Below, piece after piece: positions 18,560 through 26,655 of a stretch of 64,000 bases of DNA (positions are counted from its first letter, which is position 1; every line of letters begins with the position of its first letter). Source of the DNA: JAQWRV01 sp045564915 (GTDB lineage: Bacteria; Pseudomonadota; Alphaproteobacteria; Rhodospirillales; Rhodospirillaceae); assembly GCA_045564915.1 (NCBI GenBank), contig JBJLGL010000015.1:1-64000 (forward strand), given 5' to 3'. The notes beneath the pieces are model-generated. The model was given only the letters and a program-made list of their open reading frames with translations, was not told the origin of the DNA and ran no database searches. Position numbers and translations under genes: made by a program.

Positions 18560-18925
18560 TTATGCAGGGTGCGGGCCAGCGCTCTTGTTTTCTAACAAAC
18601 CTTCGGCAATCTGGAGATTAGTATTAGCTAGGGCTTCAAGAGTTTTGTCATTTGCCCCATCCTGCATCTCAAACGTTTTCTGAGCGACAAAGTAGCTTAG
18701 TCGGCTGAGGTTTTCTTTGACCTCTACCGGAAGTGGATTATCAGCACCGTCAACTATAGTGCGAATTCCAACCCAAAGCTGAAGATTGCTGTCGAGCGCA
18801 GCTGCAAGGCTGTTCTCGTCATTAGCCTCATGGGCCTTGGAAATTTCCAACGCAGCCTGTGTGAGAGCGAATGCGTCCTCTTCAAGTAGACTCATATCGG
18901 TTTTAATATTGGACATAAAGGTCAT
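18560..18925 (-). CDS. Orphan FlaF-like protein
   Basis: 121 residues that align with FlaF along the whole core: EEDAFALTQAALEISKA with EVEAMAFTKAALLLEEA, LDSNLQLWVGIR with RFNHLLWTIM, NPLPVEVKENLSRLSYFV with the FlaF LPAEIKANVMSLSIFV segment, and NTNLQIAEGL with INRNLAAGL. It is therefore a second FlaF-family gene, separate from flbT and lying between a binding-protein gene and a long gap. AAAGGGG precedes the ATG. Its role is unknown; a second flagellin-secretion factor, or one acting on another exported protein, is possible. Confidence 0.82.
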   Translation of the reverse strand: MTFMSNIKTDMSLLEEDAFALTQAALEISKAHEANDENSLAAALDSNLQLWVGIRTIVDGADNPLPVEVKENLSRLSYFVAQKTFEMQDGANDKTLEALANTNLQIAEGLLENKSAGPHPA

Positions 18926-19504
18926 CCGTTATCCCCTTTTAAGAAGGCTAGTTATCTTGGCCGCCCTGCAGCTAATAACAAAAAACGTAACTAACGTATA
19001 GAAATACAATTTCAGTGGTCACCATTTATGCCCTTTGATGGTTAACAAAAGGTTTTACAACAAGTATCGAATTGTTAACGTAATTAGTTGCGGCTATGGA
19101 GACCTAAATAAAAAAATATTAATATTATCAATAGGTTAATAGGAATTAGGGCAATTTTTCTTCAGTTTAGCCAGCTTTAGCCGAGCCATATTTTGTAAGC
19201 GGTGGTCTCCTAATTCGTCACAGACTTGTAGTCTAGAGATAATAGTGTCGCCAACTCAGAAAAGCGCAGAAATGCTTGTATTCCTGGGGAGTGCTGGCCC
19301 AGAAACCGAGTATTGATACGGCTGTACAACTAATCTGGTAACCTTTTGAACTAAAATTCTTACCCGGTATTACTGCTAAATTGATCCAGAGGCTATGTGC
19401 TTATTTTTTTTTGAGTTTAGCAAATAGTCTCAGTTCCGGGGGCATTTCCGCCCAACTGAGGCTAATTGAATTATCAAAGCTGAGGCGATTACAGATCGGA
19501 TTTA
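18926..19504. other. A+T-rich intergenic region
   Basis: 579 bases without a credible gene. The part near 19040-19160 is very A/T-rich and includes TTAACAAAAGGTTTT (a poor TTAA-N7-TTTT CtrA-like match), about 115 bases before the orphan flaF gene. At 19429-19460 an imperfect hairpin (CTCAGTT with AACTGAG around GGGC with GCCC) lies beyond the aminotransferase stop. It has no U-tract on that strand, so it is not a standard terminator. Nothing else was recognised. Confidence 0.5.
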
Positions 19505-20674
19505 TTAACTAGGGGACAGCATTTCATTAATTCGCTGCGCCGCTTTGCGGATATTTTCAACTGAACTAGCGTAGGAAAAACGAATAAAGCCATTGCCGTA
19601 AAGACCGAAGCTATTGCCGGGTACGGTCGCTACTCCGACTTTCTCTAACATCTCGCTCTGCAGCTCTGTGCTAGATAGCCCAGTTTGTTCAATATTAGGG
19701 AAGGCATAGAAAGCGCCTGCTGGCTCCAGGCAGGTAAAACCGGGTAGTTCATTCAGTAGGGGTACGATTACCCGACGGCGTTCATCAAATTCTTTCACCA
19801 TCTTTGCCACGGCATCCTGCGGACCTGTTAGAGCTGCAATACCGGCATACTGTGTCGGTGCATTGACACAGGAGTGATTGTTTACTGCTAGTCTCACTAT
19901 CTTATCAATGAGGCTATCGGGCCAGACCGAGAATCCTAGGCGCCAACCAGTCATGGCATACGTCTTAGACCAGCCATCTAGTATTATTAGCCGGTTACGG
20001 ATATCTCGATAGCTTAAGAAGCTAGTGAAGCTGAGACCGTCGTATAGCATGTTACTATATATCTCATCCGACATGATCGCGATATCAGGCCAGTCCGCTA
20101 GACCTGTAACCAAACGGTCTATTTCTATCTTTGGAGTTACGCCTCCAGTTGGATTCCCTGGCGAGTTTACAATAATTAGTCGCGTCTTTTTTGTTATGTT
20201 AGCCAGCACTTCATCTGCTGAAAAGGCAAAGCCTTTTTCCATGCGCAGCGGTATCGGCACCGGTTTTGCGCCCGTGAACTCAATCATAGATCGATAGATG
20301 GGAAATCCCGGGTCGGGATACATAATTTCGACGCCTGGTCTGCCGAACATCAAAATAGCGAAGAACATGGTGGGCTTGCCGCCCGGCATGATGACGATAT
20401 TGTCTGGGCTAACATCAGCGTGATGACGCTTATACAAGTCAGCAGAAACAGCCTCGCGTAGGGGTAATATACCTTGGGCTGGAGTATAGCCATGCTGCCC
20501 ATCCCGCAGTGCCTTGATAGCTGCTTCAACGATATGATCCGGTGTTAAGAAGTCAGGTTGGCCTATACCGAGATTGATTATGTCCCTACCTTGGCGGGTC
20601 AGCTCCTCTGCTCGTGCTAGCACGTCAAAGGCTGTTTCGGTCCCTAGGCGGTTCATATTTCTTACGAGTTTCAT
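19505..20674 (-). CDS. Class I/II PLP-dependent aminotransferase
   Basis: 389-residue fold-type I aminotransferase of the aspartate/AAT subgroup. Visible motifs are LGIGQPDF near residue 35, the NSPGNPTGG loop, SDEIYS, the PLP-lysine region SKTYAMTGWRLG, and FIRFSYA near the C-terminus with the substrate-carboxylate arginine. The exact amino donor and acceptor are not predictable. An in-frame TTG lies 15 bases upstream, but the ATG at 20674 has an AGGTG site. It stands alone, downstream of the flgH row and its terminator. Confidence 0.88.
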   Translation of the reverse strand: MKLVRNMNRLGTETAFDVLARAEELTRQGRDIINLGIGQPDFLTPDHIVEAAIKALRDGQHGYTPAQGILPLREAVSADLYKRHHADVSPDNIVIMPGGKPTMFFAILMFGRPGVEIMYPDPGFPIYRSMIEFTGAKPVPIPLRMEKGFAFSADEVLANITKKTRLIIVNSPGNPTGGVTPKIEIDRLVTGLADWPDIAIMSDEIYSNMLYDGLSFTSFLSYRDIRNRLIILDGWSKTYAMTGWRLGFSVWPDSLIDKIVRLAVNNHSCVNAPTQYAGIAALTGPQDAVAKMVKEFDERRRVIVPLLNELPGFTCLEPAGAFYAFPNIEQTGLSSTELQSEMLEKVGVATVPGNSFGLYGNGFIRFSYASSVENIRKAAQRINEMLSPS

Positions 20675-20748
20675 GACTACACCTATCAATGAAATCTAGT
20701 CGCTACTAATTACACTAGAGGCAAATGAAAACTATAGCGATATCAGAC

Positions 20749-20781
20749 AAAAAAAAACCGATGGGAGGAAAATCCCATCGG
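20749..20781 (-). terminator. Rho-independent terminator of the flgF-flgG-flgA-flgH row
   Basis: On the minus strand a perfect 9-bp stem CCGATGGGA/TCCCATCGG with a 6-base loop is followed by nine T residues. It lies about 185 bases after the flgH stop and 75 bases before the aminotransferase start. Confidence 0.92.
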
Positions 20782-20940
20782 CAAGTTTGCTTCTGCGCCG
20801 CAATAGGCCATGACGAATATTGCGGCTGGTGCGATGGATCAGAACCCAAAAGGGCTTTTCAGTGAGCTTTTAAGCTCCTGATCTGACCCGATCGTCTACA
20901 CTCTCGTTTATCCATTGTGGAGCCTCGGGGAATTAGGCTT
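20749..20940 (-). ncRNA. Structured RNA candidate or structured 3' UTR behind flgH
   Basis: The gap after flgH folds strikingly on the minus strand. From 5' to 3' it shows a small AAGCCT/AGGCTC hairpin (20921-20939). Next is a three-way element in which GATCAG (20878-20883) pairs with CTGATC (20837-20842) and encloses two small hairpins, GAGCTTAAAAGCTC and GCCCTTTTGGGT. A 9-bp GCCGCAATA/TATTGCGGC hairpin follows (20797-20826). The end is a perfect intrinsic terminator (20749-20781) with stem CCGATGGGA, loop TTTTCC and nine U residues. No open frame covers it. It does not match 6S, 4.5S or tmRNA as I know them. It could be processed from the flgH mRNA. Confidence 0.5.
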
Positions 20941-20963
20941 GCGCCGGCATTGCCGCGAATATC

Positions 20964-21731
20964 TTAGAATGGAAATACGATATCAAAAATTTGTTGGCCG
21001 TAACGAGGTTGCTGCACATCGGAGAGGCTGCCGCGGCCACCGTAAGAAATGCGGGCTTCTGCAATCTTATCCCAACTAATCGTATTGTCTGAGCCGATAT
21101 CTTCTGGCCGGATTACGCCAGCGACCGTTAACTCGCGCAATTCATTATTGACCCTAACTTCCTGACGTCCCGCAATCGCAAGATTGCCATTGGGTAATAT
21201 TTGTAAAACGACAGCAGCGAGGCGGATATTAACTGTTTCATCACGTGTAACATTGCCCGAGCCTCGGTAGTCACTACCACTTTCGATGTCCAGAGCTGGT
21301 GCCTGATTTTTACCCGGTAAAATCCGGTTTTGTGCATTGAAGAGGTTATTGACATTTAGTGTTTCAGTTACATTATCCCTTGTTCGCCGTGTTTCCGCAT
21401 TTAAGGTTGCACTTTCATTCTGAATGGCAACGACAACCGTTAGCACATCTCCAACCATGCCAGCGCGTTGGTCTTTAAAGAAAGCGCGCGCACCGGGTCG
21501 CCACAAAGAGTTGGCATTAGGATTTAGTGCGACTGGAGTTGGCATGGGCATGCTAACTGGACGGTAATCTTTCTTTTCCGTTGGGTTAGCAACTGGGCTC
21601 ATAGACGGCGCCTGACCTACGCGAGTGAGACGTTCTAGATTGCTACAGCCGGATAGCGCTGTGGCACTTAGAATCAAAGTAATGAGAGCCCTAAAGGGAA
21701 GTTTTCTAGATACGTCTTTTCTTACTATCAT
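20964..21731 (-). CDS. flgH: Flagellar L-ring protein FlgH
   Basis: 255-residue outer-membrane lipoprotein forming the L-ring. A lipobox LSGC is seen (Cys28). The family core follows: NSLWRPGARAFFKDQRAGMVGDVLTV, the AVVLQILPNGNLAIAGRQEV segment, and VAGVIRPEDIGSDNTI near the C-terminus, which ends YGQQIFDIVFPF. It is the last gene of the flgF-flgG-flgA-flgH row and is followed by the structured region and terminator. Confidence 0.96.
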   Translation of the reverse strand: MIVRKDVSRKLPFRALITLILSATALSGCSNLERLTRVGQAPSMSPVANPTEKKDYRPVSMPMPTPVALNPNANSLWRPGARAFFKDQRAGMVGDVLTVVVAIQNESATLNAETRRTRDNVTETLNVNNLFNAQNRILPGKNQAPALDIESGSDYRGSGNVTRDETVNIRLAAVVLQILPNGNLAIAGRQEVRVNNELRELTVAGVIRPEDIGSDNTISWDKIAEARISYGGRGSLSDVQQPRYGQQIFDIVFPF

Positions 21732-21802
21732 GTTCCATAGTCCTCATGGATTTAGTTCTTTAATGACTGCCGCTTTGTCTTATCTAGCTTATCAGTTTCT
21801 AT

Positions 21803-23176
21803 TTACTGCATTGCGTTTTCTATGGTTTCGACTCTTACATTTTCACCATCAACAATAGTTGCAAGCACGGTCTTGTTAGATAGTGTATTCATCACCCTGA
21901 TGGTGTCGTTAGCACCACCTTTTTCAAGCGCTCTACCTTTTGCGGAGAGTTGCATCATCGGAGTGCTTAAGCGGATTGTCACAATTTTCCCACGCTCAAT
22001 AAGGACAGGAACCCGCAGGTCGCGTTTACGGAAAACCTGACCGGTACGAATCGTTCGCCGAGCTACAAGCCCCAACACGTCAGAACTATCCACTAGTACG
22101 TCACGCCCCAATTCGTTTTCATTCATTCTGTACCATTGGAAATCATCTTCACTAACCAAGGTGCCGCGCCTTATGTCACGTAAAGCAACCGGAATTTCGA
22201 CAGGAATGACCGAGTGCACGTCCGATATTCGAATTGGGGCACCGCTTGGGAGAAAGCGGCGTGGGTAAAGCCCAACCAGACGGTTTACATCGGTTATGAT
22301 ATTATTTGAAATATCAGCAGTATTGAATGTGGTCCAGCGAATGTGTGTCTCTGTTATTTCTATATCGTTTCGCAAATCATGCCGGGGTACAGGAATATCA
22401 ATAAGAGTGACTTGAATGAGGTCTGTGTCACGCATGGTTTGTCCTGCACGCAAATACGTGCGTGGTGCTTTACCAATGATCAACTGGGCATCCATAAGGG
22501 TGTCGTGGCGTACCTTTGTGGTCGGTATATCAACCCATTCGATCATGGAATCTGTGATCAGGGTGTTACGCCCTACGTTCTGGTTAATGACTGGTGCGGC
22601 TAGGGTCGGGAATGCTGTGCCCCGCACCGGAATATACTGAGCTGTAGGTGAGCCCTCTGGTATTTCTACGACAGCCGAAAAGGTAAGAGTTTGAGCGTCG
22701 AAGAATGTCTCGCGAACGCCAATGTCTCGAGTTTCTTCTGTCGATACAGTGATGTTACTCAATGCCGTTGTTAAATCGAGTCCGTAATTGTTGGGAAGGC
22801 CCTGAAACATAAGTGCGTGCCGTAATTGATCAAGAATCTCGCTCCTCCCGATGGTATATCCCGGCCGATAAACCACAGTTCTGTCGTATGTGTTGGCTGG
22901 GCGCCAATCAATGCCATAGGTCCGGGCTAAGGAGGCAAGCCACTGTGCTCCAAGAACGAACCTCTGTCCTGGCTCTGGTGCTTTAGCAATTACTTTCTCG
23001 GGCCGCATGATGTCGCCCTCAAACAGATCACCAAGTGTGACCAGATTTCCCGTGATAGTGACAGAGGGCTTGAGGGAAGCACTGAAGTCCTCTCGTCCAG
23101 CATCTGCAGGCGCCGTGAAAAGCAGTACAGCGAAGGGTATAACGAGCTTGATTGTTGTGAGAAGAAGTCGCCGCAT
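21803..23176 (-). CDS. flgA: P-ring assembly chaperone FlgA with three SAF-type repeats
   Basis: About 457 residues, clearly longer than the usual 220-330. A signal peptide is present at 1-26. After an N-terminal domain come three consecutive related units of about 60 residues (about 195-255, 261-322 and 330-389). Each has the order hydrophobic strand, Trp (214, 281, 348), a Gly in a VGLxxRR-type turn, and an R-x-x-D end. The C-terminal FlgA domain (VLIERGKIVTIRLSTPMMQLSAKGRALEKG) is intact. A GTG at 23191 overlapping the flgG stop is an alternative start; the ATG at 23176 has a GAGGAAA site. Confidence 0.93.
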   Translation of the reverse strand: MRRLLLTTIKLVIPFAVLLFTAPADAGREDFSASLKPSVTITGNLVTLGDLFEGDIMRPEKVIAKAPEPGQRFVLGAQWLASLARTYGIDWRPANTYDRTVVYRPGYTIGRSEILDQLRHALMFQGLPNNYGLDLTTALSNITVSTEETRDIGVRETFFDAQTLTFSAVVEIPEGSPTAQYIPVRGTAFPTLAAPVINQNVGRNTLITDSMIEWVDIPTTKVRHDTLMDAQLIIGKAPRTYLRAGQTMRDTDLIQVTLIDIPVPRHDLRNDIEITETHIRWTTFNTADISNNIITDVNRLVGLYPRRFLPSGAPIRISDVHSVIPVEIPVALRDIRRGTLVSEDDFQWYRMNENELGRDVLVDSSDVLGLVARRTIRTGQVFRKRDLRVPVLIERGKIVTIRLSTPMMQLSAKGRALEKGGANDTIRVMNTLSNKTVLATIVDGENVRVETIENAMQ

Positions 23177-23187
23177 TATCCGTTTCC

Positions 23188-23979
23188 TCACACCATTTGA
23201 TTGACGGTTGACGACATTTCGTCGGCGGTCTGGATTACCTTAGAATTCATTTCATAAGCGCGCTGTGCACTAATGAGATCGGTGATCTCAGAAACAACGT
23301 TAACGTTTGAAGTTTCTAGGAATCCTTGAAGGATTGTTCCAAAGCCTTGGTCACCTGGAACGCCCACATTTTCGTTACCTGAGGCTGGCGTCTCCAGATA
23401 TAAGTTATCACCAATTGCCTCCAGCCCCGCATCGTTGGGAAAGGTTGCTATTTGTAGCTGGCCAGCTGACTGGGGATCTATAACTCCATCTTGTTTGTAG
23501 AACACCTCACCCTGCTGGTTGACATCAATAGAGATTGCATCGACCGGAATAGCTTGGAGACCTTCGACTAAAAAGCCATCATGCGTAACTACTTCTCCGT
23601 CGGGGCTGAGTTGGAAGGCCCCATCCCGGGTATAGGCAGTCTCACCGTCTGGCAGTTCCACCTGGAAATAACCACGGCCCTGCAATGCAAGGTCAAGGCT
23701 GTTCTCTGTTGATAGCAAACTGCCTTGTTCAGTAATCCGGTAGACTGCAGCTGTTTTTACACCCAGGCCAAGCTGAACTCCCGACGGTACGATTGTGCCT
23801 GCGTCGGAAGATGTCGAGCCAACTCGGCGCAAATCTTGGTACAGTAAGTCATTGAATTCTGTCCTGCGCCTGTTATAGGCGGTGGTATTCATATTAGCGA
23901 TGTTGTTGGAGATGACCTCCACATTAGTCTGCATCGCTAGCATGCCGGTTCCGGCAATATTTAAAGCTCGAATACTCAT
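23188..23979 (-). CDS. flgG: Flagellar distal rod protein FlgG
   Basis: 263 residues, almost exactly the family length, starting MSIRALNIAGTGM. The rod signature NVEVISNNIANMNTTAYNRRRTEF and the C-terminal EMNSKVIQTADEMSSTVNQM are intact. An upstream in-frame ATG at 24012 would add 11 charged residues not seen in FlgG, so 23979 was chosen. The protein forms the distal rod in the periplasm. It lies between flgF and flgA, and its stop overlaps the possible GTG start of flgA. Confidence 0.96.
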   Translation of the reverse strand: MSIRALNIAGTGMLAMQTNVEVISNNIANMNTTAYNRRRTEFNDLLYQDLRRVGSTSSDAGTIVPSGVQLGLGVKTAAVYRITEQGSLLSTENSLDLALQGRGYFQVELPDGETAYTRDGAFQLSPDGEVVTHDGFLVEGLQAIPVDAISIDVNQQGEVFYKQDGVIDPQSAGQLQIATFPNDAGLEAIGDNLYLETPASGNENVGVPGDQGFGTILQGFLETSNVNVVSEITDLISAQRAYEMNSKVIQTADEMSSTVNQMV

Positions 23980-24066
23980 AACCTGTTCTCGCTTCCTCTT
24001 CTGTTTATCCAATGGTCTATATAGTTTTGGGTTGCTTATGCACTGATCCTGCGTATAAAAATTTCA

Positions 24067-24804
24067 TCAGACTTTGCGTGTGAACACTTCATTCGACTTT
24101 TTCTTACGTTCGTGTTCCACCTGAACCATTTTGTTAACGTCTTGGTATGCGCGGTTCAGCGCTATTAAGCGTGTCATTTCTGATACACCGTTAACATTGG
24201 AATCTTCGAGAACACCCTGAGCTACACGCGGAGCTTCTAGGTCAGTAGGGGCTATACCGTCTGAGCGGAATAAGGTGCCGGTCACTTGTTTAAGTTCCCG
24301 CTCATTAGCGAAACCAACGATACGAATTTGTTCTAATTCTTCCCCATTCAGGATAACGCTGCCATTGCCTGAAATAACGACTTCTTGTGCGCTATCATCT
24401 ATTTCGATTGGCTGATTGTTAGAAGACAGCAGGGGATAGCCTTCTTGGTTAACAATCTGTCCCTGGCTATCGAGGGTAAAATTACCAGCGCGGGTGAAAA
24501 TTTCTCCATTAGGACCCTGCAAGACAAAATAGCCGTCTCCTTCAATTGCCATATCTAGAGGGTTATTGGTGTGGCGCATCGGACCTTCAGTAAGGTCCCG
24601 GACTAGACCCAGATCCTGTACAAAAGAAAGCTTGTCTTTAAAGGGACGGTCGTCGGAGCGTACCTTTACAAGGTACTCTGAGAACAGAACGTCGGAACCT
24701 TTAAAGCCGATGGTATTTACGTTGGCCATATTGTTGGCCACCACCTCAAGCTGATTCCAAAGGGCGTTTTGCCGCGATAGTGAAATGTATGTTGTATTAT
24801 CCAT
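24067..24804 (-). CDS. flgF: Flagellar proximal rod protein FlgF
   Basis: 245-residue rod protein. The N-terminal rod signature (QLEVVANNMANVNTIGFKGSDVLFSEYL) and the internal NPLDMAIEGDGYFVLQGPNGE motif shared with FlgG are present, and the C-terminal helix has LIALNRAYQDVNKMVQ. It is the first gene of the flgF-flgG-flgA-flgH row and has a strong RpoN-type promoter about 45 bases upstream, divergent from fliL. Confidence 0.96.
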   Translation of the reverse strand: MDNTTYISLSRQNALWNQLEVVANNMANVNTIGFKGSDVLFSEYLVKVRSDDRPFKDKLSFVQDLGLVRDLTEGPMRHTNNPLDMAIEGDGYFVLQGPNGEIFTRAGNFTLDSQGQIVNQEGYPLLSSNNQPIEIDDSAQEVVISGNGSVILNGEELEQIRIVGFANERELKQVTGTLFRSDGIAPTDLEAPRVAQGVLEDSNVNGVSEMTRLIALNRAYQDVNKMVQVEHERKKKSNEVFTRKV

Positions 24805-25162
24805 GGCCTACTCTCGTTGCACTTTTTGCGCGTTTGTTCGCGTTACTCGAAGCACAAACCGTGCCAAGTGGAAAAATCTATATATTTCATATACTTATAA
24901 ATATAGCGGCCAGTGCATGGAGGGAAAAAGTCGTGTTTGGGCAAGCTCTGCCGGGCAAGAATTGCCGATTTTAGTGTCTCGGCCCTAAGTTTGCGGGCCA
25001 ATGCAATATATTGTTAACCAAACCGGCATACTTTCTTACACTGGCATTCTTGCCTTGGCGTTAGTCTGAGGGAAAGGCTGTCAATTTACTTTTGGACGCA
25101 AGAAAAGCTAAATATCGTGCAAACCCATTGGGTAAGCGGTCATTGGCCAGAGGAGAAACGGG
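24805..25162. other. Divergent intergenic region flgF/fliL
   Basis: 358 bases without a gene. The flgF side holds the RpoN-type promoter (24850-24867) and an A/T-rich block (24883-24906). The fliL side holds TTAACCAAACC (25014-25024), which begins with a CtrA-like half-site but lacks a second TTAA at N7. Short G/C hairpins near 24940-25000 were seen but not assigned. Confidence 0.55.
24850..24867 (-). promoter_or_regulatory. Sigma-54 (RpoN) promoter for flgF row
   Basis: On the minus strand TTGGCACGGTTTGTGCTT matches TGGCAC-N5-TTGC with GG-N10-GC spacing. The -24 element is perfect and the -12 element has one mismatch (GTGC). It lies about 45 bases before the flgF ATG, giving a leader of roughly 35 bases. 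This is the best RpoN site in the window. Confidence 0.78.
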
Positions 25163-25750
25163 ATGGCCGAAGATTTCGATGAAGATTTTGACGACGAAGT
25201 CGACTTTGAATCCGGTGATTATGATGAGGCTGGCGGAGCGAAGCGTCTTCTAATTATGATTCTTCTACCGCTGCTATTGGTGGTTGGAGGTGCTGGTGGT
25301 GCGTATTTTTCGGGATTTGCTGATCCACTTCTGGCTATTCTGGGTGGTGGTGACCCGGCAACAGATGAATATATGGCCGGTGCGGGTCTTGAGCCCGATT
25401 TCCGGGGCGACCCAAGTATTCCTGGTGGGCGTCAAGAACCCGGGTTGGCTGTCTTTTATGATTTACCGGAAATGTTGGTCAATCTAAATACCACTGGGCG
25501 CAGACGTAACTTCTTGAAAATGCGGGTAAGCCTTGAATTGGCCAATGAAGACGACATTTTAACGGTGGAAATGGTTTTGCCCCGTATCGTCGATAATTTC
25601 CAGGTTTATCTGAGAGAATTAACTCAGGAAGATCTTCAGGGGGCGGCTGGGATATATCGTTTGCGCGAAGAGTTATTGAATCGTGTGAATTCAGCGGTGC
25701 GGCCTATAAGGGTTAGCGATGTGCTGTTCAAAGAGATGGTCGTTCAATAA
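25163..25750 (+). CDS. fliL: Flagellar basal body-associated protein FliL
   Basis: 195-residue inner-membrane protein that surrounds the stator at the basal body. A strongly acidic cytoplasmic N-terminus (about 1-26, DFDEDFDDEVDFE) precedes one membrane segment (about 29-50, LLIMILLPLLLVVGGAGGAYF). The periplasmic stomatin-like domain contains NFLKMRVSLELAN and ends in RVSDVLFKEMVVQ. GGAG precedes the ATG. It is divergent from flgF. The next gene is a DUF6468 protein; no fliM lies between them. Confidence 0.93.
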   Translation: MAEDFDEDFDDEVDFESGDYDEAGGAKRLLIMILLPLLLVVGGAGGAYFSGFADPLLAILGGGDPATDEYMAGAGLEPDFRGDPSIPGGRQEPGLAVFYDLPEMLVNLNTTGRRRNFLKMRVSLELANEDDILTVEMVLPRIVDNFQVYLRELTQEDLQGAAGIYRLREELLNRVNSAVRPIRVSDVLFKEMVVQ

Positions 25751-25992
25751 ATTATACAGAACAATACCTTAGAGTTTATAGCGGTGGGGTTTATGCTTAT
25801 GAGTTTAGTTCACAAAGGGCGGACGGCTCACCGATAGTGGTTTATTGATGCAAAGGGACTTAACGGTTTGTTATGGCCTTTTGACGTAGTGTTAAGTGGT
25901 ATCGGGGTGAAGTTTCTTCCGCGCAGCTAATAAGTTGTTCATAGGGGGATAAATCTTCCCGATGCAAGATCAAAAGCTGAGGCTGAAGAATA

Positions 25993-26613
25993 ATGAATAT
26001 GCCCTTTAGTACAATTCTTGACCTGGCCATAATTCTTCTGCTTGTCCCGACGATTGTGTACGCGGTTATTCTCAATCGGCGCCTTTCTGCTCTCAGAAAG
26101 TCTCGCGATGAGCTAGCAAAGGCCGTTAGCAGCTTCAACGAAGCAACAATGCGAGCTGAAGCCGGCATTCCCAAGATCAAGAAAGCTACGCACGAAGCCA
26201 ATGCGGCCCTTCAAGAGCGTGTTGAGAAGGCCCATTCCTTGCGCGATGATCTGGCATTCATGATTGAGCGCGCAGAGGAAATGGCTGATCGTTTGGAAGG
26301 TGCAGTACGCATTGGGCGGACTGAAAAGACACTTTCTACAACCACAACACAACCATTACGTCCAGTGGCTGCAACAGATCCATCAGTTGCAGCACGTACC
26401 CTGGCGGGTGCTGCGATAGCAGCCGATGGTGATGACGAAATTGATTTGCGCGCGGTCATTGGCGCAGCGCGCGCAGAGGCCAATATACAAGGGCAGCGTC
26501 CAGCTGGCCCCGTTTTTGGACGCGCCCAGCCATCAGCAAATGTAGCTATTGAGGAAGATGAGCGCTCAGAGGCTGAGCGTGAACTTCTCAAAGCTCTTCA
26601 ATCTGCCCGCTGA
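25993..26613 (+). CDS. DUF6468 family flagellar-cluster protein
   Basis: 206 residues. One N-terminal membrane segment (about 7-28, ILDLAIILLLVPTIVYAVIL) is followed by a long charged coiled coil (about 30-105) and a low-complexity Ala/Thr-rich tail. This arrangement and the place after fliL and before a MotE-like gene match the DUF6468 family, which is found almost only in alphaproteobacterial flagellar clusters. Its molecular role is not known; a scaffold at the motor is plausible. The 242-base gap before it holds no credible gene. Confidence 0.8.
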   Translation: MNMPFSTILDLAIILLLVPTIVYAVILNRRLSALRKSRDELAKAVSSFNEATMRAEAGIPKIKKATHEANAALQERVEKAHSLRDDLAFMIERAEEMADRLEGAVRIGRTEKTLSTTTTQPLRPVAATDPSVAARTLAGAAIAADGDDEIDLRAVIGAARAEANIQGQRPAGPVFGRAQPSANVAIEEDERSEAERELLKALQSAR

Positions 26614-26655
26614 ATATGGTCTCGCCAGAAATTATAACGTTGATATAATCAGCCT

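Noticed and set aside
19429..19460. Hairpin after the aminotransferase as a terminator
   Set aside because: On the strand of that gene no U-tract follows the stem; the nearby T-run is on the wrong side.
20749..20940. Identification of the structured region as 6S RNA, 4.5S RNA or tmRNA
   Set aside because: The 4.5S core motif and the tmRNA T-loop and CCA end are absent, and the long internal-bubble duplex of 6S is not visible. It is kept only as an unnamed candidate.
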